Under the pieces are notes generated by a model. It did not search any database. It had not been told where the DNA came from and saw only the letters and a program-made list of their open reading frames with translations. Of a stretch of 29,628 nucleotides of DNA, positions 17,968 to 26,432 are shown one piece after another. How positions within the stretch are numbered: the stretch's first letter is position 1; each line of letters begins with the position of its first letter. The position numbers and the translations under genes were made by a program. The DNA is from an uncultured Bacillota bacterium (GTDB taxonomy: Bacteria > Bacillota_I > Bacilli_A > Izemoplasmatales > UBA1188). The DNA lies in NCBI GenBank assembly GCA_937907585.1, contig CALCVH010000161.1, forward strand, positions 1 through 29,628, given 5' to 3'.

Positions 17968-18855
17968 TTATCCTTTTAATCCTCCTACTGTCATATTTCC
18001 CATTAGTCTTCTTCTTAAAACTACGAAAACTATTAGTATAGGGATTGATACTACTATACATCCCGCAAGTCTTATCGTTACAAAGCTAGCTTCTTGAGTA
18101 GATGTATTATTAAAGTAATAAAGTCCATATGCGATTGTTGGATGACTTGGCAAATAAATCATAGGTGTTGTATAGTCATTCCAATATGTAATAAATGTAA
18201 TAAGCGCTACTGCAGTAATTGTTGTTCTGACGAGAGGTAAAACAACTTTTGTTAGAATTTGCCACTGACTGGCGCCGTCTATTTGTGCAGCATCTATATA
18301 TTCGTTTGATATAGATTTAAATGCAGCGTAGAATATTAAAAAGTTCGTTCCTATAAAATATCCTTTTAGTACAGCTAAGCCTATAAAACTATCATAAACA
18401 TGGAATAATTTACTTATTTGAATAGATGAAGCTAAATTTCCTATTGTTGGTAGAATTAGAGTAACTATAACTAGTGAATATATAAATTTAGAAAATTTAT
18501 AATCATACTTCGCTACCGCATAAGCAGTTATACATGGTGTAAGAACGTGGGTTAATGTACACAGTAGTGAATAAACAATTGAGTTAAAGAACATTTCCCA
18601 AAATCCTATATAATAGCTTTCACCATTAATAGTTACTGGTACTCTAATTAAATTCATCGCAATTTTGTAGTTTTCCCACTGCATCTGTCCAAATTTAACT
18701 ATAGAAAATTTATCTATTTTGAATTCTATTACAGTTTTTAACGATGCGTTTATAGACCACAAGAATGGGGTTACAAACGATATAGAATAAATAAGTAACA
18801 ATATAAATCCTATGGCGTAGAAAATCTGGAAATTAATTTTTCTTTTGCTTTTCAT
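17968..18855 (-). CDS. ABC sugar transporter permease, MalG-like (CUT1)
   Basis: A 295-residue inner-membrane permease with six predicted membrane segments and the cytoplasmic EAA loop IDAAQIDGASQWQILTKVVLP, which contacts the ATPase. It pairs with the permease encoded at 18860-19915 and with the binding protein at 19918-21585 to form a carbohydrate uptake-1 importer for oligosaccharides. I chose the ATG at 18855: it has an AGGGG ribosome site seven bases upstream and starts just after the previous stop. A frame extending to 18888 would overlap that gene and has no ribosome site. No ATPase gene lies in this operon, so a shared MsmX-type ATPase encoded elsewhere is expected. Confidence 0.92.
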   Translation of the reverse strand: MKSKRKINFQIFYAIGFILLLIYSISFVTPFLWSINASLKTVIEFKIDKFSIVKFGQMQWENYKIAMNLIRVPVTINGESYYIGFWEMFFNSIVYSLLCTLTHVLTPCITAYAVAKYDYKFSKFIYSLVIVTLILPTIGNLASSIQISKLFHVYDSFIGLAVLKGYFIGTNFLIFYAAFKSISNEYIDAAQIDGASQWQILTKVVLPLVRTTITAVALITFITYWNDYTTPMIYLPSHPTIAYGLYYFNNTSTQEASFVTIRLAGCIVVSIPILIVFVVLRRRLMGNMTVGGLKG

Positions 18856-18859
18856 AAGT

Positions 18860-19915
18860 TTACCCCTCATTCGGTCCGTACTTTTCAAGTAATCTCTTTA
18901 CAAGCAATGTTATAGGCGCCGCAACGATAGTAAATATTAAACCTGCTGCAGATGCGTATGGATACTGAGCGAAAGCCGCATCATTATTCTTTAATACTTT
19001 TACAAAGAATATATATCCAAGCGTCTGCATGTGCGTGGAGGCTCCTGCACCATAGAAATTATAAAGAGCTGCTTGATTAGTAAATATGCCCGCTACACCC
19101 GCTACCAGGAATACTGTAATAGTTGGGAATATTGATGGAATAGATATATGGAAGAATTCTTGCCACATATTCATTCCTTCTAATTTTCCGTATTCTACAA
19201 GTTCTGGATTTATTTTCGAGAATGCATTTGTATAAATTAATATTTGAGTGCCAAAACTTGCCCATATACAATAGAAAATAATTGTAGGGAATCCTGTTTT
19301 TCTATTGCTTAATAATGTCTGATCAAACGCTAATTTTCCACCTAAATTACCTAATCCGTATTCGACAATGTATTTAAACATTAATGATATTACTAACGAT
19401 GAAATAATTTGAGGTAAGAATAAGACTATTCTAAAAGCACCATTACCAGGAATTTTCTTATACATTAAGAATGAGAATATCAAATTGAGTGGTAATCCTA
19501 TTAGTAACGCTGCTAGATATATCTTAATAGAATTTAGGAACGCCACTTTCATATCCGCATCATTAAACAAATCATTTATAACATCTTTAAAATTATTAAA
19601 TCCTGTGAAATAAAACGATGATGTTTCGGTGCTCCAGGTTTGAAAAGATAGTAATATGGAATTGAAATTAACTAAAACATAAAATATTATAAATTGAGCT
19701 AAAGGGTAAGCCAAAAGAGCGGCGTAGAAGATTTTTCTTCTTCTTTTGACGCTGCTCATAGTTAATTTCTTTTCTTTTTTATGGAAGATCTTGTGTAGTT
19801 TTACTTGTATTGAATAGATGATACTCCCAATAAATCTAAATATCTTAGAGAAAAATTTAGATATTATAGTTTCACCATCTTCAGATCTTCTATGATATCT
19901 TTTTTTCTTTTTCAT
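18860..19915 (-). CDS. ABC sugar transporter permease, MalF-like (CUT1)
   Basis: A 351-residue permease with six predicted membrane segments after residue 62 and the EAA loop VEYGKLEGMNMWQEFFHISIP. It forms the transmembrane channel with the MalG-like partner. The first 60 or so residues are an unusually long, very basic cytoplasmic tail (KKKKRYHRR at the start, KKEKK before MSSVKRRRK). A shorter start at that later methionine (about residue 53) is possible, and neither site has a convincing Shine-Dalgarno. The ATG at 19915 lies two bases after the binding-protein stop, which suggests coupling. Substrate unknown. Confidence 0.9.
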   Translation of the reverse strand: MKKKKRYHRRSEDGETIISKFFSKIFRFIGSIIYSIQVKLHKIFHKKEKKLTMSSVKRRRKIFYAALLAYPLAQFIIFYVLVNFNSILLSFQTWSTETSSFYFTGFNNFKDVINDLFNDADMKVAFLNSIKIYLAALLIGLPLNLIFSFLMYKKIPGNGAFRIVLFLPQIISSLVISLMFKYIVEYGLGNLGGKLAFDQTLLSNRKTGFPTIIFYCIWASFGTQILIYTNAFSKINPELVEYGKLEGMNMWQEFFHISIPSIFPTITVFLVAGVAGIFTNQAALYNFYGAGASTHMQTLGYIFFVKVLKNNDAAFAQYPYASAAGLIFTIVAAPITLLVKRLLEKYGPNEG

Positions 19916-19917
19916 AT

Positions 19918-21585
19918 TTAATCAAAGTATTTCGATAATTGTTTGTTCCATTCTGATTCAGAATATTTAGCTTTCATACCGTTTAAGTAATCTTGAACAG
20001 ATAAATCAGAACGCTGACTAAATGCATATAAAGGTTCTTGTTCGGTTGAGCCACCTAAATTAGATCCAAAGAAGAAATTTGAGTTTCCTAAATAGGCTGC
20101 TTCACTAATGAATATATCATCTTGGAATAATGTGATATATGAGATCTTTGTATTTTCGTTATGATACATATCAAACATATTTTGTGCGAAATATGTCATT
20201 TCTTTTCTATCATCTTCAGTTAAATCATAATCGTATGGTCTAATTGCGCCTGTAACTTTAGTAAAGTATCTCATAGTTTTTACGCTGTTTACAAATTTGA
20301 AGAAATCAATTGCGAGTTCTTTATGAGCTGTAGATTTAGAAATGCATACAACAGAGTTACCAGTTGAAGAAATCAATGTTGTTCCGCTTGCGCTCTTTCC
20401 ATTATCAGCTTTAGGTACAGGCATGAACGCAAATCTTCTATTTCCATATGCATATTTATCGCCATATGTCTTAGCCATTTCATTAAAGAACGCTCTTGCG
20501 CCATTTTCCCACCATCCGCCTTCAAGGATCATAGCGATTCTTTGTTGAGTTGGATGAACACAGCTTAAAAGGAATGTTTGTTGTGCTTCTGTATGTGTAT
20601 TAGTAGAATAGAATGAATCAGAAGAATATAGTTGATTTTGAATAATGTATTTAGCCATAGTTAACGCATATTCTTTACCATATTGATTCTGTAATAAGTA
20701 TCCGTTTCTTCTAGTAATTTGAACTTTTTCATCACCTAATGTAACAGTTCCGTTCAATGATTGGTTAACATCCATCTGTTCCTTTCCTTCATAATCTGCC
20801 CAGATAGAAGCCAAGAATCTTACACGATAATAGTAATACATACCAGTCCAAGTATATGGAGTGATACTACTCTTTTTCATAGTGTTTAATAATTTAGTCC
20901 ATTCTGTATATGTGGCTGGAAGACCGTCATCATAATCACCCGCTACACCATTTGGACCAGCTGATTTTGTTGTCGAACCGCTGTCACACATTAATTCGCC
21001 AGTTTCATCATAATAGAAACCTTCTTCCTCAAATAGATCAACATCATAAATAGTTCCAAATACCGCATCAAAGAATGGAACTGCATAATATTGTTCACTA
21101 CCATTCTTTGTCCATTTATAATATTCTCTTAAAGTAGGATTCATTCTTTCAAGAATAGTTTCTGTGTCTCCTTCAGGTACAGAATTTACTACTTCAGTGA
21201 TATCTAATAATTTATCTTGATTAACGTAGTTAGCATATGTAATACCATTTAAAAAATAGATATCATAGTTCATGTTTTTAGCGATCAATACTGAATCGTT
21301 ATAATTATCTTTATCATTGTTAATTTCAATTTTTACATCTGGATGAAGTTTAACATATTCATCAGCAACGTCTTGTAGCCATTGGTGCCCTAAGTCACCA
21401 TCATAGTTACCTATTGATAAAACTGTCTTTGCTTTTACTTCTCCTTTTTCATCAGTATAAGTGTCGTTCGCATTGTTTTCTCCTCCTTTGCCTGAAATAG
21501 TTTCACGAGAAAACTTACAAGCAACCAAAGAAAAAGTTAAAAGAGCGACAAAAAATACATTGAGGACCTTTTTCAAGTTTTTCAT
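19918..21585 (-). CDS. Extracellular sugar-binding lipoprotein of a CUT1 ABC importer
   Basis: A 555-residue lipoprotein, first gene of the operon. The signal peptide ends in SLVAC with C23 as the lipid-attachment residue. The mature part has the type 1 extracellular solute-binding fold: ADEYVKLHPDVKIEI near the start, a hinge region around YAVPFFDAVFGTIYDVDLFEEEGF, and FMPVPKADNGKSASGTTL and FFKFVNSVKTMRYF in the C-lobe. An acidic loop GVAGDYDDGLPATYTEW resembles a metal-binding insertion common in large clostridial binding proteins. Its length exceeds the usual 400-450 residues, which fits a large oligosaccharide ligand. The ATG follows AAAGGATGG. It passes ligand to the two permeases encoded directly downstream. 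Ligand not determined by sequence. Confidence 0.92.
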   Translation of the reverse strand: MKNLKKVLNVFFVALLTFSLVACKFSRETISGKGGENNANDTYTDEKGEVKAKTVLSIGNYDGDLGHQWLQDVADEYVKLHPDVKIEINNDKDNYNDSVLIAKNMNYDIYFLNGITYANYVNQDKLLDITEVVNSVPEGDTETILERMNPTLREYYKWTKNGSEQYYAVPFFDAVFGTIYDVDLFEEEGFYYDETGELMCDSGSTTKSAGPNGVAGDYDDGLPATYTEWTKLLNTMKKSSITPYTWTGMYYYYRVRFLASIWADYEGKEQMDVNQSLNGTVTLGDEKVQITRRNGYLLQNQYGKEYALTMAKYIIQNQLYSSDSFYSTNTHTEAQQTFLLSCVHPTQQRIAMILEGGWWENGARAFFNEMAKTYGDKYAYGNRRFAFMPVPKADNGKSASGTTLISSTGNSVVCISKSTAHKELAIDFFKFVNSVKTMRYFTKVTGAIRPYDYDLTEDDRKEMTYFAQNMFDMYHNENTKISYITLFQDDIFISEAAYLGNSNFFFGSNLGGSTEQEPLYAFSQRSDLSVQDYLNGMKAKYSESEWNKQLSKYFD

Positions 21586-21620
21586 CTTTTTTCCATCCTT
21601 TCAAATGATAAATTTTATTC

Positions 21621-21637
21621 AACAAATTAAGTTTGTT
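21621..21637 (-). promoter_or_regulatory. Palindromic operator candidate at the operon start site
   Basis: AACAAA (21621-21626) and TTTGTT (21632-21637) are perfect 6-bp inverted arms around a 5-base centre. With the -10 element at 21644-21649, transcription should begin near 21637, so a protein bound here would block initiation. The arms resemble the half-sites of XylR-type ROK operators, though in reversed order. The ROK protein encoded at 73-1278 is the natural candidate. Inferred. Confidence 0.5.
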
Positions 21638-21643
21638 AATTAT

Positions 21644-21672
21644 ATTTTAGTATAGTAAAAATAAAATATCAA
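21644..21672 (-). promoter_or_regulatory. Vegetative promoter of the 11-gene glycan operon
   Basis: On the minus strand, -35 TTGATA (21667-21672) and -10 TAAAAT (21644-21649) are separated by exactly 17 bases, each one mismatch from the housekeeping consensus. The untranslated leader to the ATG at 21585 would be about 50 bases. Confidence 0.75.
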
Positions 21673-21697
21673 CAGATATTTATATGTTAAATATAAA

Positions 21698-21730
21698 AAA
21701 CGAAAAACCATCACATACAGTTTCTCGTTT
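21698..21730 (-). terminator. Intrinsic terminator of the GH65 gene
   Basis: On the minus strand, an 11-bp stem (AAACGAGAAAC with GTTTTTCGTTT, one G-U pair) encloses an 11-nt loop and runs into TTTATAT. It lies 15 bases past the GH65 stop and separates that gene from the promoter of the next operon. Confidence 0.8.
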
Positions 21731-21745
21731 AATGTATCCTATTTA

Positions 21746-24013
21746 TTATATTTTTATTGTAATCTCATCTTTAAAAATATAATTCTTCTCTTTATGTTGG
21801 ATTGTAACATTATTTATACAATCAAGATTATAAATAGTTATTTCGTTTTTGTTAACCTCTATTTCAAATAGTTGTTTTTTCCATAATATTTTTGTTTTTA
21901 CACTATTCCATTTTTTAGGTAGATGAGGATTGATCATTAGAATATCTGGTTTGTATTTTATTCCTAAAAATCCAAATATTATAATCTGCCAGATACCACC
22001 TAAGGAAGCAGCGTGTATTCCTTCATCACTCGATTTCATATTAGAACCTAAATCTGTTCTTATAGCTCTACTAAATAATTCATATCCCTCTTCTAGCTTA
22101 TTTAACATTATCGCAATTATAGAATATGTAGATAAACTTAACGAAGATGAATGAAGACATCTTCTTTCATAAAAATAATAATTTTTTTCTATTATTTCTT
22201 CACTAAATAGATCAGGAAACAAATATAGAAGGAGCACGATATCTGCTTGTTTAGATACCATTACTTTAGTAAAACCACCAAGCTTATCTATTATAGACAA
22301 AACATTATCTTTTCTCTTGGACAAAGAAACATCATTTTCAACTATATCTAATAAAGATAAGTATGTATCATCTTCTGGAATTATTCCATCACTATTCTCT
22401 ATTGGTAAATATATCTTTTGAACCCTATCAATGAAGTCATTTAAATATTCATCTAGACAATATTTATTGTATAATTCTACATTTTCTTTCTTTATTAAAA
22501 GCGCATATTTAATCGCTAGCTCTATATTATAATGAGCTAAATAATTGGTATATGCATTATTATTGATATCCCATTTATATTCATCAGGTCCAATTACTGT
22601 ATGTATTTCATATCTATCCTTTTCTTTATTATATGTAAGTCTAGATAACCAAAATTTCGCACATTCAAATATTAGTTCGTATCCATATTTTTCTATAAAA
22701 TCTTCGTCTTTCGTTATTAAATAATACATATTTACAGCGTAAGCTACATCCGCAGTAATATGATTTTCCTCTCTACCATTACGATAATTCTTAGGAGTAT
22801 TTTCTGTATCGGTAATCCACGCAGATTCCCAAGGAAACATAGCGCCATCATATCCATTTAATTTGGCGTTTTTCTTAGCCGCATCGAGTGAGTTATACCT
22901 ATATTCAAGTAGGCTCCTAGCTTCATTTGGAGATGTATAAATAAAGTATGGCAATATAAAGATTTCAGTATCCCAAAAGATATGGCCTCTATATCCTGGA
23001 CCAGTTAGTCCCTTAGCGCCTATATTCATTCTATTGTCAAAAGATGGGGTCATTATTGTTAAATGATATATTGCGAAATGAATCGCTAATTGATCAAAAT
23101 CATCATCACTATCAATGATAATATCTTTTACTTTCCAAATTCTATTATTCCATTCATCTTTTGATTCATTATATATTTCTTCAAAAGACAAATGTTTAAC
23201 AGTATTCATATGGTTAAACGCTTTTTCTTTTAACGAGTCTTTATTAATGTTAGAAAGTTCTTTATCCCTATTAGTAAAAACATTAGATATTTTAGTTAAT
23301 GATAGTTTTTGATTCTTATTAAGTTCAATTTTAAAACAATCTATTATCTTGTTGTTTTCATTTTTGGTTTTCTTCGTAAAATTATTTGATGTTTTATCAT
23401 CTATTTCCACTTTACTAATAGACATAGTAGAAAATAGTATCCTGCTTTGTTTTGTTTCATTTATGAAAAATAAAACATCATTAATACATCCTTTTTCTAA
23501 TACTTTAAAATGATCACTGTGATAGATGTCTCCAACGATACCACTTTCTATTAAAACATTTATATCAGAACTAGATACAATGTTTATTTTTGATGCGATT
23601 AAATGTAAATCTTTTAATGAAACAACTCTTAAATATTCTAGTTCAATATGTTTATCATTTTTTGTTAAAAAAGTATATGTTCTTCTTAATAGTCCGGTCT
23701 TCAAATTAAGAGTCTTACAATAATCTTTAACATTTATTGGACTCACCAATTCACCATCTATATAAATATCACAGTTAGTGACATCATAATTATTTGGCAG
23801 TTCATTAGACGTATCACCATCTAAAAAATCATATGTTCCAGACACTAAATTGAATCTTGATTTATCAGAAAACGAATCTTCATTAGCGCTTCTTAATCCC
23901 ATATATCCATTGCCAAGAGACATTATTGATTCTGATTTCTTAATATTATCTAAAGAAAAAGTATCTTCTTTTAGCATCCAACCATTATCTTCTCTATCAA
24001 AATTATTAAACAT
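21746..24013 (-). CDS. GH65 disaccharide phosphorylase (maltose/kojibiose phosphorylase family)
   Basis: A 755-residue glycoside hydrolase family 65 enzyme. It has the N-terminal beta-sandwich (residues about 1-260, with ESIMSLGNGYMGLR), the (alpha/alpha)6 barrel with GHIFWDTEIFILPYF, the catalytic acid E478 in GPDEYKWDINNNAYTN, and a C-terminal beta-sheet (GGIWQIIIFGFLG onward). Family members split alpha-linked disaccharides such as maltose, kojibiose, nigerose, trehalose or 2-O-glucosylglycerol with inorganic phosphate, giving beta-glucose 1-phosphate. The acceptor specificity cannot be told from sequence. It is cytoplasmic and lacks the usual pgmB neighbour. I chose the ATG at 24013, seven bases after GGAGG; an in-frame ATG at 24019 lies only one base from that site. 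It has its own terminator, so it is a separate unit from the operon downstream. Confidence 0.92.
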   Translation of the reverse strand: MFNNFDREDNGWMLKEDTFSLDNIKKSESIMSLGNGYMGLRSANEDSFSDKSRFNLVSGTYDFLDGDTSNELPNNYDVTNCDIYIDGELVSPINVKDYCKTLNLKTGLLRRTYTFLTKNDKHIELEYLRVVSLKDLHLIASKINIVSSSDINVLIESGIVGDIYHSDHFKVLEKGCINDVLFFINETKQSRILFSTMSISKVEIDDKTSNNFTKKTKNENNKIIDCFKIELNKNQKLSLTKISNVFTNRDKELSNINKDSLKEKAFNHMNTVKHLSFEEIYNESKDEWNNRIWKVKDIIIDSDDDFDQLAIHFAIYHLTIMTPSFDNRMNIGAKGLTGPGYRGHIFWDTEIFILPYFIYTSPNEARSLLEYRYNSLDAAKKNAKLNGYDGAMFPWESAWITDTENTPKNYRNGREENHITADVAYAVNMYYLITKDEDFIEKYGYELIFECAKFWLSRLTYNKEKDRYEIHTVIGPDEYKWDINNNAYTNYLAHYNIELAIKYALLIKKENVELYNKYCLDEYLNDFIDRVQKIYLPIENSDGIIPEDDTYLSLLDIVENDVSLSKRKDNVLSIIDKLGGFTKVMVSKQADIVLLLYLFPDLFSEEIIEKNYYFYERRCLHSSSLSLSTYSIIAIMLNKLEEGYELFSRAIRTDLGSNMKSSDEGIHAASLGGIWQIIIFGFLGIKYKPDILMINPHLPKKWNSVKTKILWKKQLFEIEVNKNEITIYNLDCINNVTIQHKEKNYIFKDEITIKI

Positions 24014-24110
24014 CACCATGCCTCCACAACAAACAAATTATCAATATAGATAATATAATTATTACAAATTTATCTTTTTGACAATTGTTATTAAATATTA
24101 AAATAATACA

Positions 24111-26432
24111 TTAATCTCTTAATCTTGTTTTATCCGCAAGGTTCCACTTGCTTACTTTTATAATTGAAACAAAATGAGAAAACAACATTACCAATAATAC
24201 AAAGAATATAGATAAAAGAATAACACCTATATTTAATTCAAATGGGTATACTTGACCACTTGAAGAGATATATTCTAGTAATCCTTTCGTTACTAACAAT
24301 GTTACAGGAACAGAAACAATAGTTGATATAACTAGATATATTAAATCTTGAATCAACCAATAAATTGATATATCTTTTATCCTAAAGCCAATAGATCTCA
24401 TTATTGATATATTTTTATTATCATCACTTAATTGATTTAGAGCCATTATAGATAGGATTGAAAGACCAATCAATAATGAGAATAAAACTAATAATATAAT
24501 AATTATGTTAATAGATGAAAATCTATTTGATAAATCTTTGCCAATTGAGCTTGAGAAGACCGCTATCGCTCCATTTTCATTTTCAGCTAAAAATCTTAAC
24601 AATTTATTTTCATCATTAGTATTAATTAATACGCTTGTAGTATAATCTACTTCAAGATTATTCATCTGATCAATAGAAATATATTCAGTCATATTAAAAT
24701 ACTGTCTAGATATATCAGTTACTTTTATTCTTTTATCATTTATTACTACAGTATCTCCTGCTTTTACACCTAATTCTTTAGCGTCATTATGAGCTAATAT
24801 TATACCTTCTTCTGATACATTTATTTTTTTATTCTGATTATTTGGAATAAATAATAACTTATTATCTAACGGAGCAGCTAATGTTTTTAAATAGCTTTCT
24901 TTACCGTTAGCGTTTACTTTAAGGAATGTGAAATAACATACATCCATATCTAATATGAAATCTTGATTTCTAAGATTATCTATAAATGAGCTATCTAATT
25001 TTTTATTTGAATATATCTGACAATCATAAGGTAATCTTTCATCAATGGTATGTTCTAATAACCTGTTTACTGAATGATTAAACTCTAGTGACATTAATAC
25101 AATTGAAATAGTAGCTATGGTTGAAAATAGAGATACAAAAGTTCTCTTTTTATTTTTAAATAGAGAATTTATCGCTAACGAGAAATTAACGCTTCTATTT
25201 TTAGTGATTTTTAGCGCTAGTTTTGATTGTTTACCTACTATTTGTTTATTGTTGTTCATGGCGGTAGTAGGCGTAAGTTTTAATATCTTATAACATGATA
25301 TAAAACAAGATAATTGTCCTATCAAAATAAGCGATAGATTAGATAATAATACAAAATGGATATTTAAGCTTCTAGATATAACAGGCATAGAATATGTATC
25401 TATAAATATTTTTGTCATGAATCTAGTAATAAATATTGCGACTATATTACCAATCACACAGGAAATTATACTTACTATTATTATGAATATAGAGAAAAGA
25501 CCATATATCTCTTTTCTATCTATTCCAATAGAAATCATAATACCTATTTCTTTTGTCATAGATTTTATTATCTGATTCATAAACAAAACTATAACAACAA
25601 GTGTTACGATATAGAAAAATATAGGTACAACTATCGCTGATACTCTTATCTGTTTTATAGAACGATGGATATATCCATCATATAATGAATCTTCTTCTTT
25701 AATAGATTGTTTAATATTTATTCCTTTAGAATCTAAATATGATTCAACACTACTCTTTACTTCGTCCTTATTGAAGCCATCTTTAACTTTAAATAATATT
25801 TGGTTTCCAAAATTTTTAAAAGGAAGTGACGCTCTTTCTAGTTCACTATTATTTATATAGATATATCCAAAATCTTTATTGTCTTGCCAGATATATGCGT
25901 TTGAACGCACAAATATGGTTTCAGGTAAATCAACAATTTCGTATATATTTGCGTTAGCCGCAATATTATTAACGTAGAAGTGAATTGTATCATTTATCTT
26001 TAAACCGTTTAAATCAGCGAATTTTTTGGCTATAGAAACATTTAATAGTTCTTCTTTAAATTCGCCTTTTTCATAACTATATCTTTTGATTAATTCATCA
26101 TTATCACTATATGTATAGATTCTAGAATATATTATTCTTTCATCATCTGTATCTTCATATCCTAAATATGTATCTATAGTATACCTATAAGTTAATTTAT
26201 CAATTCCTTCTATATCACTTAAATCTAAATCGTTCTTATAGAATGTATTTGTAGATATCATCACATCCATTGTTTTATATTCATCTTTATATCTTGTAAA
26301 TGATGATGATAAATCATAAATTGAAGACGCTAACGATGATAATAAAGTAATAGAAAATGTTGAAACGAGAATCATGGAAATGAAATAACCAAAATGTTTT
26401 TTAAGAAAAGGAAGAATCATCCTTTTAATCAT
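24111..26432 (-). CDS. FtsX-family ABC transporter permease with two extracellular domains
   Basis: A 773-residue membrane protein. After a first membrane helix (about 15-38) comes an extracellular domain of roughly 220 residues. An FtsX domain follows at about 262-390, with several helices and the cytoplasmic phrase TKEIGIMISIGI. A short helix near 425-445 leads to a second extracellular domain (about 450-630), then a C-terminal FtsX domain (about 640-765, with DDNKNISIMRSIGF). This double arrangement is typical of MacB/LolCDE-like systems that do mechanical work or export rather than import. The ATG at 26432 overlaps the ATPase stop by one base (TAATG), so the two are translationally coupled; an upstream TTG at 26438 is less likely. 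The substrate (lipoprotein, peptide or antibiotic) is unknown. Confidence 0.85.
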   Translation of the reverse strand: MIKRMILPFLKKHFGYFISMILVSTFSITLLSSLASSIYDLSSSFTRYKDEYKTMDVMISTNTFYKNDLDLSDIEGIDKLTYRYTIDTYLGYEDTDDERIIYSRIYTYSDNDELIKRYSYEKGEFKEELLNVSIAKKFADLNGLKINDTIHFYVNNIAANANIYEIVDLPETIFVRSNAYIWQDNKDFGYIYINNSELERASLPFKNFGNQILFKVKDGFNKDEVKSSVESYLDSKGINIKQSIKEEDSLYDGYIHRSIKQIRVSAIVVPIFFYIVTLVVIVLFMNQIIKSMTKEIGIMISIGIDRKEIYGLFSIFIIIVSIISCVIGNIVAIFITRFMTKIFIDTYSMPVISRSLNIHFVLLSNLSLILIGQLSCFISCYKILKLTPTTAMNNNKQIVGKQSKLALKITKNRSVNFSLAINSLFKNKKRTFVSLFSTIATISIVLMSLEFNHSVNRLLEHTIDERLPYDCQIYSNKKLDSSFIDNLRNQDFILDMDVCYFTFLKVNANGKESYLKTLAAPLDNKLLFIPNNQNKKINVSEEGIILAHNDAKELGVKAGDTVVINDKRIKVTDISRQYFNMTEYISIDQMNNLEVDYTTSVLINTNDENKLLRFLAENENGAIAVFSSSIGKDLSNRFSSINIIIILLVLFSLLIGLSILSIMALNQLSDDNKNISIMRSIGFRIKDISIYWLIQDLIYLVISTIVSVPVTLLVTKGLLEYISSSGQVYPFELNIGVILLSIFFVLLVMLFSHFVSIIKVSKWNLADKTRLRD

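Noticed and set aside
24038..24053. Inverted repeat TTATC-N6-GATAA before the GH65 gene as an operator
   Set aside because: Five AT-rich base pairs are expected by chance at this composition, and the repeat does not match the palindrome of the large operon.
24014..24110. Promoter for the GH65 gene with TTGTCA as the -35
   Set aside because: The element at 17 bases spacing (TAATTA) is a poor -10 and a better TATATT is 21 bases away. A promoter is likely somewhere here, but I cannot place it with confidence.
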